DNA of 38,157 nucleotides from Hyphomicrobiales bacterium. GTDB taxonomy: Bacteria; Pseudomonadota; Alphaproteobacteria; Rhizobiales; Xanthobacteraceae. The notes under the pieces were generated by a model that saw nothing but the letters and a program-made list of their open reading frames with translations, did not search any database and was not told the origin of the DNA. This document shows, in pieces, positions 8,132 to 15,733 of this stretch. How positions within the stretch are numbered: the first letter of the stretch is position 1; each line of letters starts with the position of its first letter. The DNA is taken from the NCBI GenBank assembly GCA_009377695.1, contig WHTP01000052.1:1-38157 (forward strand), read 5' to 3'. A program made the position numbers and the translations under genes.

Positions 8132-10547
8132 TCGTGCCGTTGAACGCGAACGGCGCCTTGTCGAAGTAGTCGAGCGACACCGGCGAGCCGAGGTCGGTGC
8201 CGATGTCGAGGCAGTCATTGGCGGTGAAGAAGAGCGGGGCCGAGATCGGCACCTGGCCCTTGGCCACAACAGTGCCGTTGACTCGCATCGTCACATTCAA
8301 CGGTCCGGCAGGCTTCGGCACAGCGTAACTGGTCTCGACTTCGATCCTGACCTTGCCGGTTGGAAGCTTTTGCTTCGAAGTAATCCGTGTCCGGTGGATT
8401 TCAAATAGATTGTACTCGTAGCAAAGCACTCCATCCTTGACATAAGTCGTAAGGCCGCCGGAGAAGGCGCCGAGGGCGTAGAGGACACCGTTGCCGTCGG
8501 CAGGAATCTCCGCGTCGATCGTGACCAGGTTGTTCTTGTTGCCAAGCGCGGGCGCACAGAACTCCGGCATCCGCCTCATAGTGCCGGCGAACGTCCATTC
8601 CTTGTAGGGCGGGGCAATCCGAAGTTCCGGGTGCAAGGCGACAACCCAGAGGCCACCGCCGATCGGAAGAACCTTGTTCTTGGTCGCCTCGATCAGGAAC
8701 ATCTGCTTCAGGTCTTCAAGCTTTGCCGGCATTTTCTCGGCGAGATCGTTGGCTTGCGACCAGTCCTGCTCGAGATTGTAGAGCTCCCATTTGTCCTGGT
8801 CGGGCGTCCATTCTTTGATGCCGGGCGGGGCGCCGGGCACCCAAGGCGTGCGCGGGCCGAATGCCGACGCCATCCAGCCGTCGTGATAGATGGCGCGGCT
8901 GCCCATGATCTCGAAATACTGCGTCAGCTTCCGTCCTTTTGCTTTGGCATCTCCGAAGGCATAGGCAAGGCTGATGCCGTCGAACGAGTCCTGCGGGATT
9001 CCGTTCACGAAGGTCGGCGGCGTGATACCAAGGATCTCGTAGATCGTCGGAACGATGTCGTTGACGTGGTGGAATTGCGCGCGCGGTGTCGCGTCCGGCT
9101 TGATCTTCGCCGGCCAGCGCACCGACATCGGATTGCGGGTGCCTCCGAAATGCGAGGCGATCAGCTTGGTGTGCTTGTAGGGCGAACTACCCGCCCATGC
9201 CCAACCGGCGTGGTACATGTTGTCGGCCTTGGGCGAGCCCAGGATGTCGAGCCCGCCCAGCGCATTCATCGCATCGATGTGCTGCTGGACGGTGGATGGA
9301 ATCTGATTCTGCGCAAGCAGCTCGCTAATGGTGCCGTTCTGGCCTTCCGCCGAGGAGCCGTTGTCGCCCCAGACATAGAAGATGAGCGTATTGTCGCCGT
9401 AGCCGAGGCGCCCGACTTCGTCGACGAGCCGGCCGACCTGGGCGTCCACGTGTTCGGTAAATCCGGCGAACACCTCCATCAGCCGGCGCTGGAACGGCTT
9501 CTCGCTTTCAGGGATGCTATCCCATGCCGCCAGTGACTCCGGCCGCGGCGTAAGCTGCGCATTTTGCGGAATCCAACCGACCTCCTTGGCGCGCTTGAAG
9601 GCGCGCTCGCGGTACTTGTCCCAGCCGTCGTCGAACTTGCCTTTGTACTTGTCGGCCCACTCCTTCATGATGTGGTGTGGACCATGGACGGCACCGCTCG
9701 CCCAATACATGAAGAACGGCTTGTCAGGCTGGAAGGCCTTGTGATCTTGCAGCCAATGGATGGCATCGTCCGCCAGATCTTCACTCAGGTGATAGGGACG
9801 TCCCGGCCGGGGCGGATTGGGATGGACGATTGTGGTGTTGCGAACGAGGTTCGGCTCGTATTGCGAGGCTTCACCGGCGAGGAAGCCATAGAAGTACTCG
9901 AAGCCGTAGCCGGTCGGCCAATAGTCGAACGGACCGGCGGCGGTGGTCTGCTCGGCCGGCGTGTTGTGCCACTTGCCGAACGCGGACGTGGCGTAGCCGT
10001 AGTCCTTCAAGACCTCGGCGACGGTCGCGCTCGACTTCGGCATGATGCCTGAATACCCATCCCAATCGTTCGCAAGCTCCGCGATCTGCCCGTTGCCGAC
10101 GCGGTGGTGGTTGCGTCCGGTGAGCAGGGCTGCGCGTGTGGGAGAGCACATCGCGGTCGTGTGAAACCGGTTAAAAGAAACGCCGTCCTTGTGAATGCGG
10201 TCGAGCGTCGGTGTGTGGATTTCACCACCGAAGGTCGTCGGCAGCGCCGGGCCGCTATCGTCGATCAGGACGATGAGAATGTTGGGCGCGTCGGCGGGCA
10301 GGCGGCGCTTCGCCGGCAGCGGACTGTAAACCGACTCCTGCATCGTTCTGTTGGCAATGCTGCCCGACGGCTTGGGCGGGAACGGCAGAACCTCCTGGGC
10401 TTGCGCGGAAGCCGGAGGCAAGAGTCCGGCCGCGGCGCTGGCTGCCAGCAGTGACGTGCCGCCGAGCAGGAGATCGCGGCGCTTGAGTCCGTCGCGACGC
10501 TCTGGAGCATTGTCTTGTGACGTCTGGTCAGCTTGATTGTCGCTCAT
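8103..10547 (-). CDS. Tat-exported arylsulfatase with formylglycine motif
   Basis: 814 residues from the ATG at 10547, which has AAAGGAAG a few bases upstream; a longer frame to 10661 lies inside the preceding gene. A twin-arginine signal (KRRDLLLGG, about residues 22-30, then an Ala/Leu stretch to about 50) sends a folded enzyme to the periplasm. Sulfatase features are the metal ligands in LIVLIDDSG (Asp96, Asp97), the active-site motif CSPTR with Cys134 (converted to formylglycine), LLTGRNHHRVG after it, and YVWGDNGSS later. A beta-rich C-terminal extension (about 700-814) may bind substrate. It hydrolyses sulfate esters; the natural substrate is unknown. The start overlaps the stop of the FGE gene (ATGA), tying enzyme to activator. 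Confidence 0.95.
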   Translation of the reverse strand: MSDNQADQTSQDNAPERRDGLKRRDLLLGGTSLLAASAAAGLLPPASAQAQEVLPFPPKPSGSIANRTMQESVYSPLPAKRRLPADAPNILIVLIDDSGPALPTTFGGEIHTPTLDRIHKDGVSFNRFHTTAMCSPTRAALLTGRNHHRVGNGQIAELANDWDGYSGIMPKSSATVAEVLKDYGYATSAFGKWHNTPAEQTTAAGPFDYWPTGYGFEYFYGFLAGEASQYEPNLVRNTTIVHPNPPRPGRPYHLSEDLADDAIHWLQDHKAFQPDKPFFMYWASGAVHGPHHIMKEWADKYKGKFDDGWDKYRERAFKRAKEVGWIPQNAQLTPRPESLAAWDSIPESEKPFQRRLMEVFAGFTEHVDAQVGRLVDEVGRLGYGDNTLIFYVWGDNGSSAEGQNGTISELLAQNQIPSTVQQHIDAMNALGGLDILGSPKADNMYHAGWAWAGSSPYKHTKLIASHFGGTRNPMSVRWPAKIKPDATPRAQFHHVNDIVPTIYEILGITPPTFVNGIPQDSFDGISLAYAFGDAKAKGRKLTQYFEIMGSRAIYHDGWMASAFGPRTPWVPGAPPGIKEWTPDQDKWELYNLEQDWSQANDLAEKMPAKLEDLKQMFLIEATKNKVLPIGGGLWVVALHPELRIAPPYKEWTFAGTMRRMPEFCAPALGNKNNLVTIDAEIPADGNGVLYALGAFSGGLTTYVKDGVLCYEYNLFEIHRTRITSKQKLPTGKVRIEVETSYAVPKPAGPLNVTMRVNGTVVAKGQVPISAPLFFTANDCLDIGTDLGSPVSLDYFDKAPFAFNGTINEVKVTYT

Positions 10548-11464
10548 GGGGGCTTCCTTTCGCGAAAGACGCATCGAAATCCGAGATGGCTCGTTGATGT
10601 ATCGACTGCCTCCGCATGGCGCGCGGCCGGCCGGTAGCGGCGGCAATAGTTGGGCGCGCACAGGTGCGAGCCGCCTTTGATGACCTTGCGGGGAATCTTA
10701 ATGTTCGGCTGGCACGGGTCGTAGCTGCCTTCTTCGCGGCCGCCGCGCGGGTTTTCCGGGACGCAGCACGCCTTCGGCGCGTCGGCCTCGTGCTTGGGTG
10801 CGTACCAGTCGCTGGTCCACTCCCAGACATTGCCGATCATGTCGTGGACGCCATAACCATTCGGCGGGAACGCGCTCACCGGCGAGGTGCGCTCGTAGCC
10901 GTCAGCCTTCAGGTTTTGGTGAGGGAAATTGCCCTGCCACGTATTCGCCATCTGTCGTCCGCCGGGCGCGAAGTCGTCGCCCCAGGCGAACTCGGCGCCA
11001 TCGAGCCTTCCGCGCGCCGCAAATTCCCACTCTGTTTCCGTGGGCAGCTCCTTGCCGGCCCATTGCGCAAAGGCCAGCGCATCCTGATAGGCGATGTGCA
11101 CGACCGGATGGTCATCGAGCCCGCTGATCGCCGAGCGCGGGCCGTAAGGCCGCTTCCAATTGGCGCCGAATTTGAATGTCCACCACTGGCCCCAGTCGGT
11201 GAAGTCGACCGGATGGTTCGGCGGCGTAAACTCCAGAGAGCCTGCCTTGAGCATGTGCGGCAGCGCGCCAGGATAGTCGTTCGCGTCGGGTTTGGTTTCC
11301 GCAACGGTGACATAGCCAGTCGCATTGACGAACTTGCGAAACTCACGGTTCGTCACCGGCGTGCGATCGATCCAGAAACCGCTGACGGTTACGTGATGAA
11401 CCGGTGCTTCCTCCGGATAGTGCGTGTCGGAACCCATGCGGAAGGTGCCGCCCGGGATGAACAC
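10544..11464 (-). CDS. Formylglycine-generating enzyme family protein (sulfatase activator)
   Basis: 306 residues. It oxidises the motif cysteine of type I sulfatases to formylglycine. Family marks: FIPGGTFRMGSD at the start, HYPEEAPVH, FWIDRTPVTNREFRKFV (about 30-46), ELPTETEWEFAARG (about 139-152), GNVWEWTSDWY (about 211-221) and, decisive for a true FGE, GGSHLCAPNYCRRYRPAARH with the cysteine pair Cys269/Cys274. GTG at 11464 is used because the upstream frame has no better start before the stop at 11540; no strong ribosome site is seen, so the start is uncertain. Its TGA overlaps the sulfatase ATG. No signal peptide is visible, which fits cytoplasmic modification before Tat export of the sulfatase. 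Confidence 0.93.
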   Translation of the reverse strand: MFIPGGTFRMGSDTHYPEEAPVHHVTVSGFWIDRTPVTNREFRKFVNATGYVTVAETKPDANDYPGALPHMLKAGSLEFTPPNHPVDFTDWGQWWTFKFGANWKRPYGPRSAISGLDDHPVVHIAYQDALAFAQWAGKELPTETEWEFAARGRLDGAEFAWGDDFAPGGRQMANTWQGNFPHQNLKADGYERTSPVSAFPPNGYGVHDMIGNVWEWTSDWYAPKHEADAPKACCVPENPRGGREEGSYDPCQPNIKIPRKVIKGGSHLCAPNYCRRYRPAARHAEAVDTSTSHLGFRCVFRERKPP

Positions 11465-11584
11465 ATGCCGGGCCGTGGCGATGCGGGCACACCATTCGAC
11501 TGCCGCGCCGAACGCTGGTCGGTTGCGATCGAGTTTGTGTCAGTCATTGCACCGCTTCGACTTTACACGCCGCGCTTCGCCACT

Positions 11585-11630
11585 TGAGAGCGCAACGCGA
11601 TAACTCCGACACTTTCCGGCTGCGCTCTCA
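11585..11630. repeat. 10-base inverted repeat in the gap upstream of FGE
   Basis: TGAGAGCGCA (11585-11594) and TGCGCTCTCA (11621-11630) are perfect inverted copies 26 bases apart. The gap (11465-11696) lies between the small exported protein gene and FGE. The repeat could be an operator, an mRNA hairpin or a remnant of an inserted element. A weaker ATTGGC/GCCAAT pair is at 11666-11686. No gene is seen in the gap. Confidence 0.4.
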
Positions 11631-11696
11631 CCGTGCTCGGGTGCTCGGCGAGGAAGCGCATCGCTATTGGCCGCCTTGCTGCCAATCGCCTCAACC

Positions 11697-11996
11697 TCAG
11701 TAGCACCGCGTGATGATCCGGCCGTAGGCGTCGACGACCTGGACGCATCCGGCTCTGGGCGCGGCAGCCGCCGCGCCATATCCGACGGCAGCCCCGCCGA
11801 TCACGGCCCGTCGCGTAGTCCGGCGAGCAACGCCCGCGTAACTCAGGGGAGTCAGCGGCCGGCCGATCCTGGCGTCTGCAGTTGTCACGACCAAATCGGA
11901 TCGACCAACGAACGCCTGTTCACTGACCATAAGAGCGCTCGCGCCAAGGATTGCTGCGATTGCGATGCGTAACGTCAATCGTGATGTCCGTGTCAT
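11697..11996 (-). CDS. Small exported protein, function unknown
   Basis: 99 residues. A basic start and a hydrophobic stretch (about 8-28, LRIAIAAILGASALMVSEQAF) look like a signal peptide. The mature part has an Arg/Ala-rich section (RRTTRRAVIGGAAVGYGAAA) and ends with CVQVVDAYGRIITRCY, whose two cysteines could form a disulfide. I recognise this ending from small secreted proteins in Bradyrhizobium-type genomes, without known function. The ATG overlaps the stop of the DUF2092 gene (ATGA), so both are made together. Confidence 0.7.
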   Translation of the reverse strand: MTRTSRLTLRIAIAAILGASALMVSEQAFVGRSDLVVTTADARIGRPLTPLSYAGVARRTTRRAVIGGAAVGYGAAAAAPRAGCVQVVDAYGRIITRCY

Positions 11997-12805
11997 TTTG
12001 CATCTCCTGCAACCACACCTGCTGGGACTTCGTCGATGTCTGCCAGTTGCTTGATCTCGACCATCTTGGCGCCGGCGGGCACGTTGAAGGCGAAGGCGTC
12101 GGGGCTTGCTGGGGCACCGGTTGTCCAGGTCTTGATGCGCAGCGTGTACTGCGGCGCGCCGGTGACGGCCTTGCTGGTGATCACGTATTTGCGCGGGATC
12201 GGATTGGGACCGATTTCGACCCAGAGCTGCCAGTCGACCTCCGGGCCGCGAAATGCGAGGTGGTCGCAGTCCTTGCCGTCGATGACGCCGTGGCCGATGT
12301 GCCTGATCTCGGTGGCGTCTCCAATCAGCTCGTCATAGACACGCGCCAGCAGCAAATCCGCGCCGGGCATCGTGACGCCGTGCTCATCGCGCAACCGGTC
12401 GATGAGTTGATCGATCGAACCAGGAGCCTTGATCTGGGCGTAGGTGTTGTTGTGCCGGCCCAGGATCGTTGCCGTTGTGCCGTCGAAGACCAGTTCTACG
12501 TCCGAGTAGCCGCCGGCACGGGTGGCGCGGAACTGACTGGGACGGTTCATCGTCAGCCCGCCGGAGTTCGTGAACTGAATCTTCTGCAGAGTGGGCGTGA
12601 TCACTTCGATATCGGCATCGAATGTCGCGGAGATCGTCTTCTGACCCGCCAGATAGCTAGCCATTCCTTTCAGGATCTTGCGCGCGCTATCTTCCTGAGA
12701 GTGTGCCGTCGCGACACCAAACAAGATCGATGCGATCGTGAAAGCACACGTCCACGCCTGCGTCCCCACAAGGTCGGGCAGGCGACAAGTCGCTTGCGAG
12801 TTCAT
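11993..12805 (-). CDS. DUF2092-family exported protein
   Basis: 270 residues. The ATG at 12805 has a strong GGAGGA ribosome site five bases upstream. The N-terminus carries a probable signal peptide (about 10-36, ending near ATAHS). The mature part has the DUF2092 pattern: ARKILKGMASYLAGQKTISATF, then LTMNRPSQFRATR, VELVFDGTTATILG and VIDGKDCDHLAFRGPEVDWQ. The family is related to LolA-like lipoprotein carriers with a half-barrel fold, and its role is unproven. As first gene of the minus-strand set leading to FGE and arylsulfatase, it may serve the same envelope process, but a 232-base gap separates it and its partner from FGE. Confidence 0.82.
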   Translation of the reverse strand: MNSQATCRLPDLVGTQAWTCAFTIASILFGVATAHSQEDSARKILKGMASYLAGQKTISATFDADIEVITPTLQKIQFTNSGGLTMNRPSQFRATRAGGYSDVELVFDGTTATILGRHNNTYAQIKAPGSIDQLIDRLRDEHGVTMPGADLLLARVYDELIGDATEIRHIGHGVIDGKDCDHLAFRGPEVDWQLWVEIGPNPIPRKYVITSKAVTGAPQYTLRIKTWTTGAPASPDAFAFNVPAGAKMVEIKQLADIDEVPAGVVAGDAK

Positions 12806-13136
12806 TGCTGTCCTCCCAAATCGTGCACCTTGATTGATTCATCGGCATCCATGTCGGCCTGATGAAAGTTGTGGCCGACATTTTTCATAAAGCGTCGCTA
12901 TCGCATCGCCGCATATGGGCGCAACATTCATACGCTGTGGCGCGAGCTGCTCGCGCCGCTTTGCAGGTAACGACTGTATGCAGCGCCTTCTCGGCGCGAT
13001 ATCAAAAGGCGAAATCAAGGAGAGGTTCTCTAGCGGCTAGCCAACACGGCGCCCACAACTCCTCTCCGAGCAGCACTGTCAGTATGGCAACGCGTGCGTC
13101 GTGCCGCTATCCGATTTCTGCAAATGCTAGTACGCT

Positions 13137-13210
13137 AGTGTGGCGGTTCAGAAGTCCGCATCATTCTCGCGGCGAGTCCGACATGCGGACTTCTGAACCA
13201 AAGCCACACT
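13137..13210. repeat. Long imperfect palindrome A
   Basis: The left arm (13137-13161, AGTGTGGCGGTTCAGAAGTC...) pairs with the right arm (13183-13210, ending ...AAAGCCACACT) over about 25 bases with a three-base bulge and a 21-base loop. It lies in the 596-base gap 12806-13401 between the DUF2092 gene (leftward) and the AraC gene (rightward). The rest of that gap shows no convincing gene; the short frame 12862-13386 has no family pattern. Confidence 0.78.
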
Positions 13211-13225
13211 CAATTCAAAGAGTTG

Positions 13226-13300
13226 CTAGTGTCCTTCAATTCCGAAGTTCGTATGAGAGGCCGCTGAGAAATGGCACGAACTTCGGAATCGGACCACTAG
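13226..13300. repeat. Long imperfect palindrome B, tandem to A
   Basis: The left arm (13226-13252, CTAGTGTCC...TTCCGAAGTTCG) pairs with the right arm (13275-13300, CGAACTTCGGAATCGGACCA then CTAG). It starts 16 bases after palindrome A and shares its CTAGTG boundary, while the inner sequence differs. It is probably a dispersed repeat rather than an operator, given its size. Confidence 0.78.
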
Positions 13301-13401
13301 CACCGGCGCCAACTAATAGTTGCCTTTGCAACCGTGCGTTCGATGTCACTCTACCACATTTGCCAGGCGACGAGTGCTACGGGTGACGGGCAAGGACCGC
13401 T

Positions 13402-14385
13402 ATGGCAGGCATGGACGGCGGCAGCCAGCGACCGGGGCGAACGGTCGTCGACGGGACGTTCGACGACATTGATGCGATGGCGGCCAGTCCGTTGGCGTGG
13501 AATCAGGAATACGAGCAGATCGGCCGCGGCCGGTTTAGCGGGCAATTGGCTCAGGTTGTTCTCAAACAACTGCAATTAGGTCGTGTACGCTGGTCGCCTG
13601 GCGTATTGCAAAGAGGCGCGGCGCCGACGAATAGCTGGGTCTTCGGCCTGCCGTTGATCGCGCAGGGATCGCTGCACGTACGGCGGCGGCCGGCGCAACC
13701 CGGCGAATTGCTCGTCGCGACATCGAGCGATGATGTGGGCTTTACCGCCACCGGGCGGACCGATCTTATGGTTGTGGTCATTCCTACGGGCCTCATCGAC
13801 CGGTGGATGCAAGGGCGACGAGGCGTCGATGGAATCGACCCTGATCTTCCGCCGCGGCATTGGGCTGTGCCGCCCGCAGAACTCTCGTCTCGCGCCAACA
13901 CATTGTCTTCCTTCCTTGACGACTTGCTGGGGCAGCCGGACTTCGAGGTGACGCCCGATGCGCTCGCTTGGGTCGAATCCAAGATATCAGACGTCATCCT
14001 CGACATGATTCCGTCTGCAGAGATTATTGAAGCGCTGCACAACCGTGCCCGGGTCGCACGCGCGGTCCTGCAACTGCTTCACGACCGCAAGGACAGCCCG
14101 CCGAGAGTGACGGAGATGTGTGAGCTGGTCGGCGCGCGAGAGCGCACTCTGTACTTGAGCTGCGTCGAGGCGTTCGGCCGTCCCCCGGCGCAGCTGTCGA
14201 TGGAGCTACGTCTCAACGCCGCGCGTCGCGCCCTCGTTCATCCTGCGAAAGGAGCGACCATCACCAGCGTCGCGGCCCAATATGGCTTCGTTCACTTCGG
14301 CCGGTTCGCTGCGATGTACTCGCAGCGATTCGGCGAGTTGCCTTCCGTTACGCTCGGGAAGTCGCTCGGATCGGCACAAACATAA
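13402..14385 (+). CDS. AraC-family transcriptional regulator
   Basis: 327 residues. ATG at 13402 follows AAGGA with good spacing. The N-terminal part (about 15-200) resembles AraC ligand-binding domains of the type that sense small molecules (MAASPLAWNQEYEQIGRGRF, LQLGRVRW). The C-terminal part (about 215-315) is the double helix-turn-helix domain: RVTEMCELVGARERTLYLSC and then FGRPPAQLSMELRLNAARRAL, TITSVAAQYGFVHFGRFAAM, YSQRFGELPS. It binds DNA as an activator or repressor. Likely targets are the divergent sulfatase set or the adjacent outer-membrane transporter remnant. This is inferred from position only. Confidence 0.92.
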   Translation: MAGMDGGSQRPGRTVVDGTFDDIDAMAASPLAWNQEYEQIGRGRFSGQLAQVVLKQLQLGRVRWSPGVLQRGAAPTNSWVFGLPLIAQGSLHVRRRPAQPGELLVATSSDDVGFTATGRTDLMVVVIPTGLIDRWMQGRRGVDGIDPDLPPRHWAVPPAELSSRANTLSSFLDDLLGQPDFEVTPDALAWVESKISDVILDMIPSAEIIEALHNRARVARAVLQLLHDRKDSPPRVTEMCELVGARERTLYLSCVEAFGRPPAQLSMELRLNAARRALVHPAKGATITSVAAQYGFVHFGRFAAMYSQRFGELPSVTLGKSLGSAQT

Positions 14386-14413
14386 CCAATTATCGCGCCG
14401 CTACGAACGGTCC

Positions 14414-14934
14414 ATGTTTAGAGTCACCGGCGACATACCGGTCGGAGCCTATGACCCAAGGCGTCTTGCCAATATCGGCATCGGCCATGGCGCGATCGAT
14501 GGCGGCGGCGGCTATACCTATTTCAATCCGCAGATGGGGCACGAATTCTCGGCGGTCGCTGGGCTCACCTACAATTTCGAAAACCCCGATACCAACTATA
14601 AAAGTGGCATCGACTTCCATCTCGATTGGGGCGCCTCGCAATTCGTCACCAAGCAGCTCCAAGTCGGTCTGGTCGGCTATGCCTACCAGCAGCTGACCGG
14701 CGATAGCGGCGCGGGCAACAGAGTCGGCGACTTCAAGTCGCGCGTGTTCGGGTGGGGCCGCAGCTCGGCTACATCTTCCCGGTGGGCGATCACCAGGGCT
14801 ATCTGAATCTCAAGGGCTACAAGGAGTTTGGCGCCGAGCACCGGCCAGAAGGGTGGAACGTCTGGCTCACGCTTGTGATATCGCCGGCCGCGCCTGCGCC
14901 GTCGGCGCAGCCACGGCGCATGATCGTCAAATAG
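14414..14934 (+). pseudogene. Outer-membrane transporter (MetA-pathway phenol-degradation type) remnant, truncated and frameshifted
   Basis: The frame from 14414 reads a typical barrel of this family: TGDIPVGAYDPRRLANIGIG, YTYFNPQMGHEFSAVAGLTY and QVGLVGYAYQQLTGDSGAGN. At about 14749 the family pattern moves to another frame (GPQLGYIFPVGDHQGYLNLK, then WNVWLTLVIS) and ends at 14934. Adding one G in the run after TTCGGG would restore VFGVGPQLGY. The signal peptide and first strands are missing too, so the gene is cut at its 5' end, just after the AraC gene. The single-base change could be an assembly error; the 5' loss would remain. Confidence 0.8.
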
Positions 14935-14971
14935 GACAACCCGCTTTCGCGGCGATACGGCAGCAGGCTCG

Positions 14972-15733
14972 CTACAAGCCGTAGCTTTGCACGAGGCTGC
15001 CCGCGACCAGCGACCAGCCGTCCACCAGCACGAAGAAGATCAGCTTGAACGGCAGCGAGACGACCACCGGTGGCAGCATCATCATGCCCATCGACATGAG
15101 CACCGATGCAACCACGAGGTCGATGATCAGGAACGGTAGGAAGAGAAGGAAACCGATCTCGAACGCGCGCTTGAGCTCGGAGATCATGAAGGCCGGCACG
15201 AGGATGCGCAGCGACAGCTCCTCCGCCGTGGCCGGCCGCGGCTCGCGCGAGAGGTCGGCGAACAGGGCGAGGTCCTTCTCGCGGACATTGCGCTGCATGA
15301 AGACCTTCAACGGCTGCGAGGCGCGCTCAAACGCCTGCTCGACGCTGATCTCGTTGTTGATGAGCGGGCGGATGCCTGAGTCGTAGGCGGTCTGCAGCGC
15401 CGGTCCCATCACGAACGCGGTGAGGAACAGGGCGAGCGCGACGATCACGGCATTAGGCGGCGCAGTTGCGGTGCCGAGCGCGGTGCGCAGCAACGAGAGC
15501 ACCACGACGATGCGCGTGAACGACGTCATCATGATGAGGATCGACGGCGCGAGCGACAGTACCGTGATGAACGCGATGAGCTGGATCACGCGTTCCGTGA
15601 GCCCGCCACCCTGACCGAAATTGATGCTGATGTCTTGCGCAACGGCCGGAGACACAGCCGCCGCAAGGGCAGTCCCTACACCGGCCGCTACCGTCGCGAG
15701 ACGGACGCAGCGGCCGATTGTTGATGTGTTCAA
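14972..15733 (-). CDS. fliP: Flagellar export apparatus protein FliP
   Basis: 253 residues. FliP forms the core of the flagellar type III export gate with FliQ and FliR in the inner membrane. A cleavable signal peptide (about 1-32, ending AVAQD) precedes four membrane segments. The signatures LIAFITVLSLAPSILIMMTS, SFTRIVVVLSLLRTALG and LLFLPFLIIDLVVASVLMSM are clear. The start is a TTG at 15733 that overlaps the fliO stop (TTGA), with no better start near it. It forms a two-gene leftward unit with fliO. Confidence 0.96.
   Translation of the reverse strand: MNTSTIGRCVRLATVAAGVGTALAAAVSPAVAQDISINFGQGGGLTERVIQLIAFITVLSLAPSILIMMTSFTRIVVVLSLLRTALGTATAPPNAVIVALALFLTAFVMGPALQTAYDSGIRPLINNEISVEQAFERASQPLKVFMQRNVREKDLALFADLSREPRPATAEELSLRILVPAFMISELKRAFEIGFLLFLPFLIIDLVVASVLMSMGMMMLPPVVVSLPFKLIFFVLVDGWSLVAGSLVQSYGL

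Noticed and set aside
8631-9536. Plus-strand open frame opposite the arylsulfatase gene
   Set aside because: The sulfatase on the other strand has complete motifs over the whole stretch; the plus frame has none.
12806-13401. A protein gene in the gap (frame 12862-13386)
   Set aside because: The frame runs across both palindromes, has no family pattern and no good ribosome site.
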